The position numbers and the translations under genes were made by a program. Of a DNA stretch of 27,803 nucleotides, positions 13,119 to 27,803 are shown one piece after another (position 1 is the stretch's first letter; the number at the start of each line of letters is the position of its first letter). The notes under the pieces were generated by a model. That model made no database searches. It had not been told where the DNA came from and saw only the letters and a list, made by a program, of their open reading frames with translations. This DNA comes from Lactifluus volemus (Eukaryota; Basidiomycota; Agaricomycetes; Russulales; Russulaceae). The DNA lies in contig WTXI01000421.1 of assembly GCA_022376515.1 (NCBI GenBank), forward strand, positions 1 to 27,803. Direction: 5' to 3'.

Positions 13119-14900
13119 TCAAACGCCTGACGTGGTTTTGGCACTAGTAGGGCGTGGGTTAGGCATGGTCAGAGAGACAGAAAATGTCGCGAAGCCGGGG
13201 TCCGACTCCGAGTCGGAGTGGAAGGCAGCTCGAAGGTGGTCGCGAGAATTGAGTCTGCAGTCAGATAGGTTGGGGTTCGTGAGGACACTCACAAGCAGAG
13301 GAATGGAAGGCTGGACGTACATGGCCATGAAAGAGCAGGAATAGAGGCGTACAAGAATGAACCAAAATGGAGCGTAGATAAGTGAACTTGGGAAGGCTAC
13401 AGACTGTATCTGTTGTCAGTAGAGTGGATACAACAATCCCAAAAAGAATACAAACGGTAGCAAGACATAATGTTGCGAATATTCTGTGGGGAAAGTCACG
13501 ACAGGGTAAAATGGAGTGTAATCAGGCCACGGACAGTGAGAGAAATCCACTGTTAATGCAGTAGACCGCGAGTATCGTCGTAGGCGAGATGTTTGACCTG
13601 TATACCGCCATCTTCACTCACACGGTTATTTGACACACAAAGTAGGTTTTCTCACCGCTTCACTTTTGAGCCTCGCGGGATCAAATAATACACCATACTT
13701 GCAGTGATGATTATATCGCATGCAACTTCTAATGAGAGCCCAGAAATCATGATCGGCTGCAGGCGGGGAGATTGAGTGAGAAAATTGGAAATAAATTGAA
13801 CGAAAATAGGCTACGGTCGAAATTGGCGCTTCGAGGTAATCTGGATATTGAAAGCTGAGAAGACCATAAGCCGCTTTTAGTGGAGGTAACAGGATGAGGC
13901 TCACCTCTGGACGACATAAACTGAACATGGCAGATGCAACGGGATCAGAGCAGGGATTGTCAGTAGAATATGATTCATCGCGCACCGAGTCCAATCGCTA
14001 TCAAAGACAATAAGCTTCTAAAAACAGTAACGATGGGGACAAAGACCTACCTAGTTCAGAGAGTGTTATGGTCACCTGAAAGTGAAACCATCAATGACTT
14101 GGTTGACGGCTACATATGCAGAGGGAGAGTTACGATAAGGACCGGGATGTAAATCTTGCCCATGCTCACTGCCCCACGAGAACTAATGAGTAAGGAATCC
14201 GCTATCGACCAGTGTCGCAATTCGGGGACACCCACACTTGTAGATTCTCCAGGCATAAAACCTGATATGAAATTCAAAACAAGATCATATGACAGACAAA
14301 CCAAGAAATGAGGGACGCACTGCTGAATGGCAACAGCGACAATAACTAAGATACAAAAGCTCATTAAGTACGCATACGGGATTTTGGAAGGCACATACAT
14401 CCAAAAGTAATCTGGACTCGAAGACTCCTGTCATAGCCCTCGAGTTCGAAATCGATACCAAGCCTCACAAAGTTTGATACACACCATGGACTCTCCATGA
14501 GATCTGCAATGAAGTTGCCAAAGTTCGTCACTCCGACCAAATAGTATCCGTGAATGAGAAAGGCCATTTGTAGGGTGTCAAATATCCTGTTTAAAATAAG
14601 GCATGCTAACAGTGGGACGGGTAGGACCATACAGAAGCATTATTACCTGGACACAGTGCGATAAACACATCGAGGAGGAGGAGCATCAAGACAGCACGTA
14701 CAAAGAACTTCAGAAATTTCCTGTCTTTCACGGAGTGGTGAGTAAAGTATGAGTAGACCTGGAGACATATGACGCCATATAATCTGTTTCAGCTTTGTCA
14801 GGTCTCTCCGTCCACAGTAAGAAGTGGGCGTAGCCCCGCACATTGAGGAGAACACAAGACCTAATAAGAATGGACCCAAAATGTTGTTTATGGAAGGCAT
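13119..14900 (-). pseudogene. DUF6534-like multi-membrane protein gene, copy B (probably decayed)
   Basis: Starts at the ATG at 14900 with NNILGPFLLGLVFSS. A 58-bp intron (14841-14784) joins it to ILYGVICLQVYSYFTHHS. Later blocks are RIFDTLQMAFLIHGYYLV, GVTNFGNFIADLMESPW, ILVIVAVAIQ|QFYAWRIYN, KIYIPVLIV, GLSLEVACDIIITASMVYYL, KR|SNISPTTILAVYCINSG, ATLCLATV, APFWFILVRLYSCSFMA and LNSRDHLRAAF. Family and intron positions match copy A. Damage: the acceptor before the RIFDTLQ exon has TAT where copy A has TAG, the donor after KIYIPVLIV is lost and an in-frame TAG follows, and the C-terminal tail stops at 13119, short of the acidic end kept in copy A. I read it as a pseudogene, but a transcript could overturn this. 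Confidence 0.65.
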
Positions 14901-15615
14901 AGATACAAGGACGAGAGAGACTCAGAGGCACTCAGATATGCTGATGTCGACGTGTAAATGGGCTAAGCAAGGGTGATGTAAAATGTTGTGATATCGAACG
15001 CATTTTTGTAAGGTAGTTTGAAGGGGTTGCTGTCTATCACTGCGCATTAAACATAAGCCGCGGTAGTGATGCCACTGCACAGCAGAGTGTCATGGGACCT
15101 ACAAACTCAATATGACCAAGAGCTAAGGAACGATTGTGTGAATCTACAGATCTACAGAACAATGTGGCGCACTGGCAGGATGTCGCTGACTGATTCGAAA
15201 AGAAAATTTCAAGTTATGGTGACTTGACATTGGCAGTATTGACCCTGGGCGCTGGCGCTGTCCAGTGTTCACTGGCTGACCAAACGTGATGCTCCACCGG
15301 CACGTGACATCGTACATCACGGCAATCATAGTAGTGGCCGGATTCAGACCGTTCTAACACATGCGGAAACCGTGAAAAATGGGCAAAATCTAGTGCAGTG
15401 ACTCCAGGATCCTAACTTGGCTACACTGATGTACGTACTCTACTGGTGTGGCTGGGCTGCGTCTTTGATGTCTAATTGAGAGTCACCTTCTGACCCCCCG
15501 ATCATTCTCGACCCTAATAAATAATGAATGTGAGGTTGGGATCCAGGTACGTGATATACATTATCCAGTGATATAACAGGTGAATTGAAGGAGGAATAGG
15601 TGCTGCTATATGTGA
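14901..15615. other. Gene-free stretch between copies B and C
   Basis: Upstream flank of copy B followed by the downstream flank of copy C. The first 200 bases resemble the upstream flanks of copies A and C, including GGGCTAAGCAAGGGTGA (compare TCTAAGCAAGCGTAG at 6338) and CATGGGACCTACAAACTC. No gene is supported. Confidence 0.45.
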
Positions 15616-17517
15616 TTACCCACCGGAAGAGGGTTCAACGATGGCGGCAGGGTCAGGCATGTTATGGGGTAACCCTCCGTCCTCGGCGATTCGTAGTGTG
15701 CTCAGCTTTTTTACAAATAGGTTAGGCAAATGGAAACCACGGAAAACATTGGACGTGGTTTTGGTGCTAGGGGGTGGGGTAGGCATGCTCACAGAGACAG
15801 AAAATGTCGCGAAGCCGGGGTCTGAATCGAAGCGGAAGGCAGTGCGAAGGTGATCGCGAGAATTGAGTCTGTGGTCAGATGGATTGGCGCCCATGAGGAC
15901 ACCCAGAAGTGTGAATGGATGGCTGGACGCACATGGCCATGAAAGAGCAGGAATAGAGGCGTACAAGAATGCACCAAAATGGAGCGCAGATATTCGAACC
16001 AGAGTATACAACGCTCTGTGCTTGAATCAGCAGGAGTGGATACAACAATTACCACGAAGAATACCAACGGTAACGAGACATAATGTCGCAAATATTCTGT
16101 GGGGAAAGTCACGACATGGTAGACTGGGACGATGATTAGATCACAAACAATGTGAGAGACCCGCTAGTAATGCAGTAGGCCGCGAGAGTCGTGGTGGGCG
16201 AAGTGCTTGACCTGCGCATTGCACCTTCACTCACACAGTTGTTCTACGCACAGTAAGTTTACTCACCGCATTACCTTTGAGCCTCGTATAACCAAGAGAT
16301 ACACCATACATAAGGTAATGATTATGTCGCATGCAACTTCGATCGAGAGTCCCAGAATAGCGAGTGGCTGCGAGCGAAGAGATTGAGTGACTAAAATGGA
16401 TGTCAGGAAAGCGGGGGTACCGTAGAAGATACCAGTGGAGTATTGTTAGGATGAGGGTGTTGAGAGCTGAGAAGACCGTGAGGACCGTAAGCCGATTGCA
16501 TTGGAGGGATCAAGATGAGACCTGCCTCCGGACGACGCAAATCGTGACTGAGCACAGCAGATGCAATAGCGTCAAAGGTCGGACTGGAGCATGATCTATG
16601 GCGCACCTATTCCAATCGCTATCAAAACAGTAAGCTTCCACACAAAAAGCATTGACGACGGGCTTACCTAGCTCAACAAAAGTCATGATCACCTGGAAAT
16701 GAAATGGTCAATGAATTTGTAGATGAATACACAGCAGCGAATTACGATGAGGATTGGGAAGAATATCCGAGTCTTGGCCATAATATTCACTGTCCCGTAC
16801 GAAATAAGCACTATCGACAAGTGTCGCAACTCAGAGATAGTTACACTTATAAATTCTCCAAGCGTAAAACCTGATATGAAATCCAATGTAAGATCATATG
16901 GCAATCAGTCTGAGTGACAAACTGCTGAGTGGTGGCCGCGACGACAACTAAGATTCAGTAGATCGTTAGGTATGCGCGAATCGATTTTGAAAGACACACA
17001 TACTCCCAAGCAGTGCCTGGATCCGAAGGCTCCTGTTGTCGTCCTCGGGTTCGAAATCAATATCAAGGCTCACAGGATTTTATACACACCATGGAGTCGT
17101 CCTGAGACCTGCGATATTGCCGAAGTTCGCCACTGCAACTATATAGTACCCATGTACGAGAAAGGCTTCTTGTAAAGTGTCCAGTATCCTATTCAAAGTA
17201 AGACACGCTAATAACTGGACCGTTGTCACGGTGACCGTACAGAAGCATTACGATCTGGGCACGGTGCGATGAATATATTTGGGGGAACAAGGAAGACACC
17301 ACATACAAAGAACTTCAGGAACGGCCTATCCTTCTCACAATGACGAGTAAAGTAGGAGTAGACTTGCAGACATATGACGCCGTATAATCTGTTACAGCAT
17401 TGTCAGGTCTCTCTGCCGACGATGAGAAGTTTCCGTGGTCTCGCACATTGACGAAAATACAAGACCGATAAATAATGGACCCAACACACTGCCAGTGGCA
17501 GTGCTTAGGGAAGGCAT
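15616..17517 (-). pseudogene. DUF6534-like multi-membrane protein gene, copy C (decayed)
   Basis: Begins at an ATG at 17517 (MPSLSTATGSVLGPLFIGLV), which carries a short insertion compared with copies A and B. Recognisable blocks are LLACLTLNRILDTLQEAFLV, HGYYIVAVANFGNIAG, the FYAWRIYK motif, LTVLIAIGIGA, GLSIEVACDIIITL and LNSRDHLRTAF, then a tail ending at 15616. Damage includes TGA in the helix exon near 16950, TAC in place of an acceptor TAG near 17240, loss of the short join after the FYAWRIY exon, and mutations in the HGYY-to-NFGN exon. The tail is longer than in copy B and partly alignable with copy A (both end in an acidic or Ser-rich stretch). I judge it a pseudogene. Confidence 0.68.
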
Positions 17518-18449
17518 TATACAAGGGTGATAGAAGTGCACTCGGGTTTGCCAAACTCGGTGGATCAAGGGACTGGGTGAGTGTGGTGAAAAGAGTGTCG
17601 TGAGATCAAACTCCTTCAGTTATAGGTTCGACTTTGAAGGGCTGCCTCCCATCACCAACACAAACCATATCCGAATCTTTGGTGCGACGGCGATAACCCA
17701 TCCATCAGAACATCATGGGGCCCACAACTTGTCAGGGAATGGTTTGCAAATCTGCCAGAACAGCTAAGATTTTGGGGTTGACCAAGAACGTATGTTGCGA
17801 CCGAACGTTAGGCTCGGGACATCTCAAGTTACCTTGAGTCGGATATGTGGCGAGATGTAGCAGCTTGACATGGTGAATTATTGTCGTTTCCGGTCTAGCA
17901 CGTTTATGGGAACCATCCGTTGTTGTTGACCAAAAGGTTCTTTATCTACTGAACACCTGAGTAATCACAGCGCCTGGTATGCAAATGCCTTTTACGCAAT
18001 CAACATCTAGTGTGGAAGAGGATAAACTTAGTGGCGGGACAGCAGTGGCATCCGAACCCGACTTGGGCCACAGCACAGTACCAGCACGTACCTTTGCCTG
18101 GTAATGCAGTGTTTGTGTTGCAAATTTATTGGACCACACTGGCAGAATCAGGCACATGCATCATTTCGAGCCCTGTTTCAGAATATTCCGCACCTTCGCA
18201 CGTAAAGACGTTTTGCCTATATGGGTACACTTCTACAGGATTACCCCTATGAAATAATGCAGCTGAAGACAATCAGTGCAGAGGAGAAGGAGATTGGTCA
18301 TCATATGTGAGTCGGTGAAGTCCGTGAAATCCGTTGCGCATGGTCCTTGCAACGCAAAAATAAGAGTGTAAATGCCTGAAATCCAGAATCGAACAGCAAA
18401 CCTAAATTATAACATACAAATTTGATGCTACGAAGCCGTGAACACGATT
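17518..18449. other. Gene-free stretch upstream of copy C
   Basis: The first 350-400 bases are the duplicated 5' flank shared with copy A. From about 17900 to 18449 there are only short unrelated frames. I see no RNA gene or repeat array. Confidence 0.45.
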
Positions 18450-18935
18450 CGTTGGAACTTCAACTTGAAGAACATCGGGACTTCTTCAAAATAATTACGA
18501 ACGTCTTGACGACCGTGCTTTTTTTTTTATCAGTACTTTTTTTTTCGGCACCGACAAGAGCCCTCAGGAGGCTCGTGAACACCGAAGAATTCCGCCTCGG
18601 GTGTAGTAGTTAGAACTCTCCGGGGCGATATGTCGGCCAAGTCATAATCGAGTGATCCCTTTTGGATCCCTTGGCGTCTCACTACAAAACATAGTTACAG
18701 TACAAGTTCCTGGTGGAAGTGATGCGGCAGGCTACGCTGAGCAACTGAAATGTATCTGTTCCATGCGCCTTCCCGTTCTCGAACACAACGACCCTGTTGT
18801 ATATCTGATCACGTAAGTTCTCTACGACAGTTCGCTCCAGAATACCGTCATGATTGGGCGTTGAGTGCGATGTGAAATACTTGGCAATGCTAGGAAACAT
18901 GTATAGTAACAGCGTGTAGTGTATGTATGTAAGTA
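18450..18935 (+). pseudogene. Decayed duplicate of the NAA38-like gene
   Basis: Aligns by eye with 12100-12590 in the same strand. Shared words include CGAAGAATTCCGCCTCGG (functional copy: AGAAGAATTCCGTCTCGG), GGGGCGATATGTCGGCCAAG, CCTTGGCGTCTCA and CAGGCTACGCTGAGCA, and the match continues through the intron and into the 3' flank. Frameshifts, a TAG soon after the EEFR block, a duplicated GATCCCTT stretch near 18651-18670 and two T runs of about ten (18519-18528 and 18537-18545) destroy the reading frame. No ATG equivalent to 12111 is kept. It lies tail-to-tail with PRP16, whose stop is about 85 bp farther right. Confidence 0.8.
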
Positions 18936-19017
18936 TGAGATGCACGATGTGACACAGATCTAAACAGCAGGTAGTAGAATACAGACTTTTGAACGCAAAA
19001 AATACCATGATCGCTCT

Positions 19018-23542
<4,525 letters not shown>

Positions 23543-23702
23543 CGTTAGTGACGCGACTTTGGACTTTGTTAACTTGACTTTCTATGGGAAGCCGGGGCAC
23601 TGGAAGAGCAAGTGTGATTACATCATCTGCATGGCTGACTAATGATTCATCAGACATTGTCGCTCGCCAGCACAAGCAACTTTTTAAAACCACTCTGGTG
23701 CT
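23543..23702. promoter_or_regulatory. Divergent promoter of PRP16 and ATP17
   Basis: The 160 bp between opposite start codons serves both genes. No clear TATA box. Called from position only. Confidence 0.55.
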
Positions 23703-24176
23703 ATGCACGCATCTCTCGTCCGTCGTCAACTATCGGGCCTCGTACCCCCCAAAATCGCCTCCCCTTCCATCCTCGTGAGTTTTTCGTTGTCGCTCTACAA
23801 AAAGCCGTCTAAAAACCACTCTCGTCCTGCAGTCTGCGGGAAAGGGCGCCGACCTCACCCCTCTCGTCGCATTCTATTCCAAGCTCCCAAAGGGTCCCGC
23901 GTCCGAACCGGCCATTCGTGGAATCAAGGCGCGCTACTTTAACGGCAAGAATGCCTCGGCTTCGCCCATAGTCGTCACCTTCTTGGCCATCTTTGGACTT
24001 GGGTATACCATCGACTACCAGAGTACGTTGCGCCCCTCCCTCTCGCACATTTCATATTGATCAATCCCTTTCTTCCACCAGTGCACCTGAGTATGTCCCA
24101 TCATCTGACTCTGGCTTTAAATGTCACTCATGATTGCTTGACACTCACAGAACACCATAAGAACCACACCCACTGA
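23703..24176 (+). CDS. ATP17: Mitochondrial F1Fo ATP synthase subunit f
   Basis: Four exons: 23703-23774, 23833-24022, 24082-24090 and 24151-24176, giving 98 residues. Subunit f is a small single-helix protein of the membrane Fo/peripheral-stalk region of ATP synthase. The N-terminus (MHASLVRRQLSGLVPPKI) looks like a mitochondrial presequence. The diagnostic C-terminal part is there: KLPKGPASEPAIRGI, ARYFNGKNASASP, a hydrophobic helix VVTFLAIFGLGYTIDY, then MHLKHHKNHTH. The third exon is a 9-nt microexon supplying most of Met-His-Leu; it is needed because the 190-nt exon ends in phase 1 and the last exon starts in the middle of a Lys codon. Both introns flanking it are canonical GT-AG. Confidence 0.93.
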
Positions 24177-25071
24177 GGTCTAGAACCGGGTTCTCATACA
24201 ATATAGAGCAGAGATATGAATCCCCCCGTGAACCTCGCAAATAATTTTTATTTTGTTTCAATCCGCCTTGTGCAATATTGAGAGTTTTCAAGCCGAAGAC
24301 AAAGATCACGCTGTGAAGTCGCTCTTACGCAGAGAACGAGATGGAATAGATTATGCAGCTAGCTCATCACTTCCCTTGTTTAATGTTATTGCACTATGCA
24401 CAGGGGGGACCCGATATGGATAATTGTGGCATGCAGACAAAATAAAAAACAAGAGAGCACCGGAACAGATATCGACAGGCACGGTGGTGGTGGAACCCGA
24501 GGAAAGGAGGGGGAACGGGAAGCGGGAGGTTGGAAGGTTGAAAGATGAAAAGGGGGGGGGAGGAAGAGTTGTAAGGTTAGCAAGCGCATGGAAGGAATTG
24601 AGGAAGAGAAAAAAAAGAGGACGAGAGAGGGAGATGATGATGAGGAGAGTGGGGAGGGGAAATATAAGGTCCATCCAAGAGCGATTCATGAGTGTGTAAA
24701 CGAGTGGGTGAACTACGGTACACAACGTACGTGGAGGCAAACTGGGAATGGGAAAATGGTGACGGTAGACACCGTGCGTCATTATGCGTTACATGGACGG
24801 GGTATATGAAAAGGGGATGAAGCGGTCTTGGTAAAGAATGGACCATGGGGGTCTTGGATAGAGTGGTATTGAAAATGTGTAACGGACGCTGCGTTTGGGG
24901 GGTGCATGGTTATATGCCGAGTTGAGGTAACGGGCGTGAAAAGTGGTGGTCAGGACAGATCGTGCACGAACAGCGGGGTGTCTTTGAAAGAAAACAAAAA
25001 AAAAGGGGGGGAATAGGGAAAAGAAAAGAAAGGAAAACGACGAGAACTTTTAGCTGAGCAGTGGGTACTTG
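24177..25071. other. Gene-free stretch between ATP17 and the right-hand minus-strand gene
   Basis: Contains the 3' ends of two convergent genes. Most of it (about 24480-25070) is purine-rich on the plus strand, which would be a pyrimidine-rich 3' untranslated region for the gene ending at 25072. Short frames here are products of this low complexity and are not called. Confidence 0.5.
24482..24668. repeat. Purine-rich (A/G) low-complexity tract
   Basis: About 185 bp with few pyrimidines on the plus strand, including a run of about ten G near 24552-24561 and a run of eight A near 24610-24617. Such tracts can adopt triplex-like structures; here it probably lies in the 3' untranslated region of the gene to its right. 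Confidence 0.7.
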
Positions 25072-27803
25072 TCAGACAAAGAATTGGGTACTGTGGAGAT
25101 GGTGAGATAAGTGAGCGGTCAGCTGATGGAAGAAGAGTGAACCAAAGACGTACTGAATCCGGCTAGCGGCATGTACCTCCATTTCTTCCATCTTGAACGA
25201 GTTGAGTTCCTCCTTGATCCTCTGAGCGAGCGCAGGCGTGAGCCTGCTCCACGTGGCGGGCTCACTGCGACGGTCGTACACGCTCGAAGGGAAGGTGTCG
25301 TACACACTCAAATTGTTCGCAAACGCGAGTCGCTTCGCTGGCGTGGTCGCCGAACGGTGGGAAAGCGTCGGTGGGGTGGAAAGCATCGTGCTCAGCACGG
25401 GCGCGCTAGAGTTTAAGTTTGGGTGATTGAAAAGCGTTCGTTCCGAAGACGGCCGCGGTCCTTCATCATCTTCAAACGGAAGCGCTGGAAGGAACGGCGA
25501 CATCGAGGCAGTGGGATGACGTAGACCGTCAATGTGATCCGGGTTTGGGGATGGTATGCGGGCGAGGGGACCGAGTTCGTGCGCCTTGGCGGGGTGTGAA
25601 TTGTAAGAGTTGGAACGATGGCGGGTGTAGTTGGTGGGTGTATCCATGAAACTGTGTTGGTCGTAATCGTCAGCATCTACAAGCGGGGTGAATATGCCGT
25701 GTGTGTTAAAAAAAAAAAGGGAACATGTACTTTTAAGGATTCCTTTTGACGGCTGCCGCGTACGTTCGACGCTTCGGCGGAGGCCAATTGCCCATGGTTC
25801 GTGGTCGTATTCGTCATCGCCGAGGCTCGTCCGCTCAAGACCTTGACGAATGGTCAGGTCCTCGTCATCGTCGATGTGGCTCCAGTCCTCATCTTCCCAC
25901 CCATCGATGACCCCGGAGTAGTCATGTGGGTGTTCACCGTCACCCTCCTCACTGCCGGAATCTTCGTCTTCGACGACCACACGCAAACCGTCCTCATTAG
26001 TGTGCCGTTCCGGGAGCTCCGCGGGCTGTGACTGTGTTCTTCTCCCAGGTAGCCGGAAGGGGGTCCGCCGCCGAGGTAGCAGAGATAGCGCTTGCCGCTG
26101 CAGTTGCCGCCACGGCTGCAGCAGCGGCTTCCTCTTGGGCTTTCGCCTTGGCGGCTGCTTCCGCGTTGCTTTTGAGGGTATGTTGTCGCGCAAGCTTAGC
26201 CGCAGGGGAGAGCCCATTGAGTTCCGCACTCCACTCGCTGCTCGTACGATCGAGCTCGGCGGTGACGTGTGAGACGCTCGCTTGGGCAGCTTCACCCTTC
26301 TCGCCCTTCTTCTTTTTACCCTTCTTTCCACCACCAACACCGCCGGCATTCTCGTCGGTCTCTTCGCGATCCTTTTTGTCTTTGAAAAGAGAGGTGATGC
26401 CCGCGAGCGAGTTGCGACGAGCGAGCTTGCCAATCGAGCCTAGCTTACGAATGACGACGGAAGCAGATGACATGGTAGACGATAGGGAGATATTGTCCGT
26501 CGAAGCGTTGAGCCGAGAGTTGAACAAGGCCGTACGCTTTTTCTTTGCTTGCTTCGTAGCTGTCGAAGCGGCGTCGCCAACGTCGGCCGCATTGCTCTGC
26601 AGTCCCGAGGAAGTACCGGGAGCGTCTGATGACGTTGCCTCTTCACTAATGGTCTGAGAAGCGCTGAGGGATAGCGCTCGGCGAAGTTTACCCTTGAGTC
26701 CACCACTGCGAATGGCGGCGGCAGTTGGGAGGCCTCCAAGAGTTCGCTATCATCACGTGACATACGCTTCTCCGCTGTTGACATGCCTTGGGACAGTGGC
26801 GAAGGTCTTGCCGGACGTGGGGTTGGAGCGTGTAAAACGGAAGGACCGGATGTGGAGGTGCGTGCGACGGAAGAAGCGGAAGAAGATGATGAGGGATTGC
26901 GATGGTGAGGACGTGAGGATGATTGGTTGGAAGATGTAACCGACGTGGGGACGCTGCTACCGTTTCGGCCAACGGGACCAGAGGGCGAATGAGCGTGTTG
27001 TTGTTGCGAGGATGGGCCGTTCCGGCTACGCACACTGCCGGTAGCGTTGTTATTGCCAGAATGGTGATGTGGCGAGCCAGAGGTGCCATTAGTGGAACCC
27101 TGTAAGCTGGAAGTGCGTTGGCGGGAACCACTCCCGGTGGAGTTGACCGATGTGGTCGAACCAGCGGCGTCAGCACGTGCGTATGGCGGCTGGATGGCCT
27201 GTTGCCGCCAATCGGCCGTGGGAGGTTGGTCAGAAGGCTGTTGTTGTGGCGGTTGACGGTGATTCGGGCGACGATAGGGATGAAAGCCATCGTATGCGGG
27301 TGCGGAAGCGGCGCTACTGGAGCTATTATTAGAGGTAGAAGGAGAACGAAAACCATTTGGGAGCTGAGAGGGATGCGGAGGGGGTGTCCCAGAGGGAAAA
27401 GAGCCGAAATTATGGAGTTGATTTTGAGCAAAATACTCGTTCGGAGAGCTGGCACTGGAGGAGCGACCGCGCTGAGAAGATGAGGGCGGGCCGCCGTGTT
27501 GGGAAAGTTGGTGTGCCTGTTGTTGGGCGTTGAACATCATTTGCTGATAAGCCCACTGAGCAAATTGAGCGTTGGGATCGAAAAACGCGCCTGGGGGCGG
27601 GACTTGACCTTGCTGAGATGGATGGATTGGGTATGGCTGTTGGTGAGGGTTTTGATAAAAGGCGGCGGGATAGAAGGGTTGTGCGTGGCATTCCAACCAG
27701 CCTGCTGTTGCTGGACAGGGTAGGGATAATGAGAACTCTGTGGGGAAGAAATCTGGGAGGGAGAAGAAGGGAATCGGTGGAAGGCGACACGCGCTGGCGG
27801 GGA
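25072..27803 (-). CDS. Large low-complexity protein of unknown function, 5' part outside window
   Basis: Not identified with confidence. Read on the minus strand it enters at the right edge and ends at TGA 25074-25072. The N-terminal half is disordered and rich in Gln/Pro/Ser/Asn/His (FAQWAYQQMMFNAQQQ, many Ser runs). Next come GKLRRALSLSAS, the basic RKLGSIGKLARRNSLAG, a Lys-rich GKKGKKKKGEKG, an Ala-rich helix, and strongly acidic stretches (EDEDSGSEEGDGE, HIDDDEDL). The C-terminus reads RIKEELNSFKMEEMEVH, then after an intron (25153-25091) TQFFV. A clear intron lies at 25730-25677. This tail reminds me of the end of fungal Bni4/Afr1-type phosphatase scaffold proteins, but that is a memory-based guess. 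The reading frame changes near 27700, 26690-26790 and 26000-26110; each could be a weak intron or an indel. Confidence 0.7.

Noticed and set aside
17900..18449. Hypothetical small proteins in short frames
   Set aside because: All are under 85 codons, with random composition, no splice-linked extension and no resemblance to known families.
26028..26657. 209-codon Ala/Ser-rich plus-strand frame
   Set aside because: Complement of the Ala- and Lys-rich part of the minus-strand gene; composition is a reflection, not evidence of a protein.
26688..27455. 255-codon minus-strand frame overlapping the right-hand gene
   Set aside because: Overlaps the Gln/Ser/Asn-rich frame, which has the more protein-like composition and connects to the downstream exons; this one gives a His/Pro/Leu-rich shadow.

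Overview
The window is eukaryotic and fungal. Genes are split by many short GT-AG introns (about 55-80 bp), and products are recognisable across exon joins. The multi-membrane DUF6534-type family, a Tf2-like chromodomain Ty3/gypsy element and the general gene style point to an Agaricomycete basidiomycete. A Rhizoctonia/Ceratobasidium-like fungus is my best guess from memory, not a proven placement.

Layout, left to right: (1) 1-3905, the pol part of a Ty3/gypsy retrotransposon with protease, reverse transcriptase, RNase H, integrase and chromodomain; its 5' end lies outside the window. (2) 4375-8045, a DUF6534-like membrane-protein gene (copy A) and a truncated relative (copy D), both on the minus strand. 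(3) 8199-12469, a compact block of four housekeeping genes: ISA2 (Fe-S cluster assembly), RVB1 (RuvB-like AAA+ ATPase), DPM1 (dolichol-phosphate mannosyltransferase) and a small Sm-like protein that best fits NAA38/LSMD1 of the NatC acetyltransferase. (4) 13119-17517, two more decayed DUF6534-like copies (B and C), same strand as A. (5) About 18450-18935, a decayed duplicate of the NAA38-like gene. (6) 19018-24176, the splicing DEAH helicase PRP16 and ATP synthase subunit f, divergently transcribed. (7) 25072-27803, a large low-complexity protein of unknown function that runs off the right edge.

There is no operon logic here. The recurring theme is divergent pairs of housekeeping genes with very short shared promoters (ISA2/RVB1 227 bp, DPM1/NAA38 63 bp, PRP16/ATP17 160 bp), set among gene-poor stretches filled with ageing duplicates. 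The most notable points are the DUF6534-like paralogue cluster whose copies share intron positions and upstream sequence, the NAA38 pseudogene found by comparison with its intact partner, a 9-nt microexon in the ATP synthase f gene, and a retrotransposon whose long pol frame is open but carries Asn at an expected catalytic Asp of RNase H. I did not see a new defence or biosynthetic system. Exon coordinates were worked out by hand from splice signals and family knowledge; no database search or alignment program was run.
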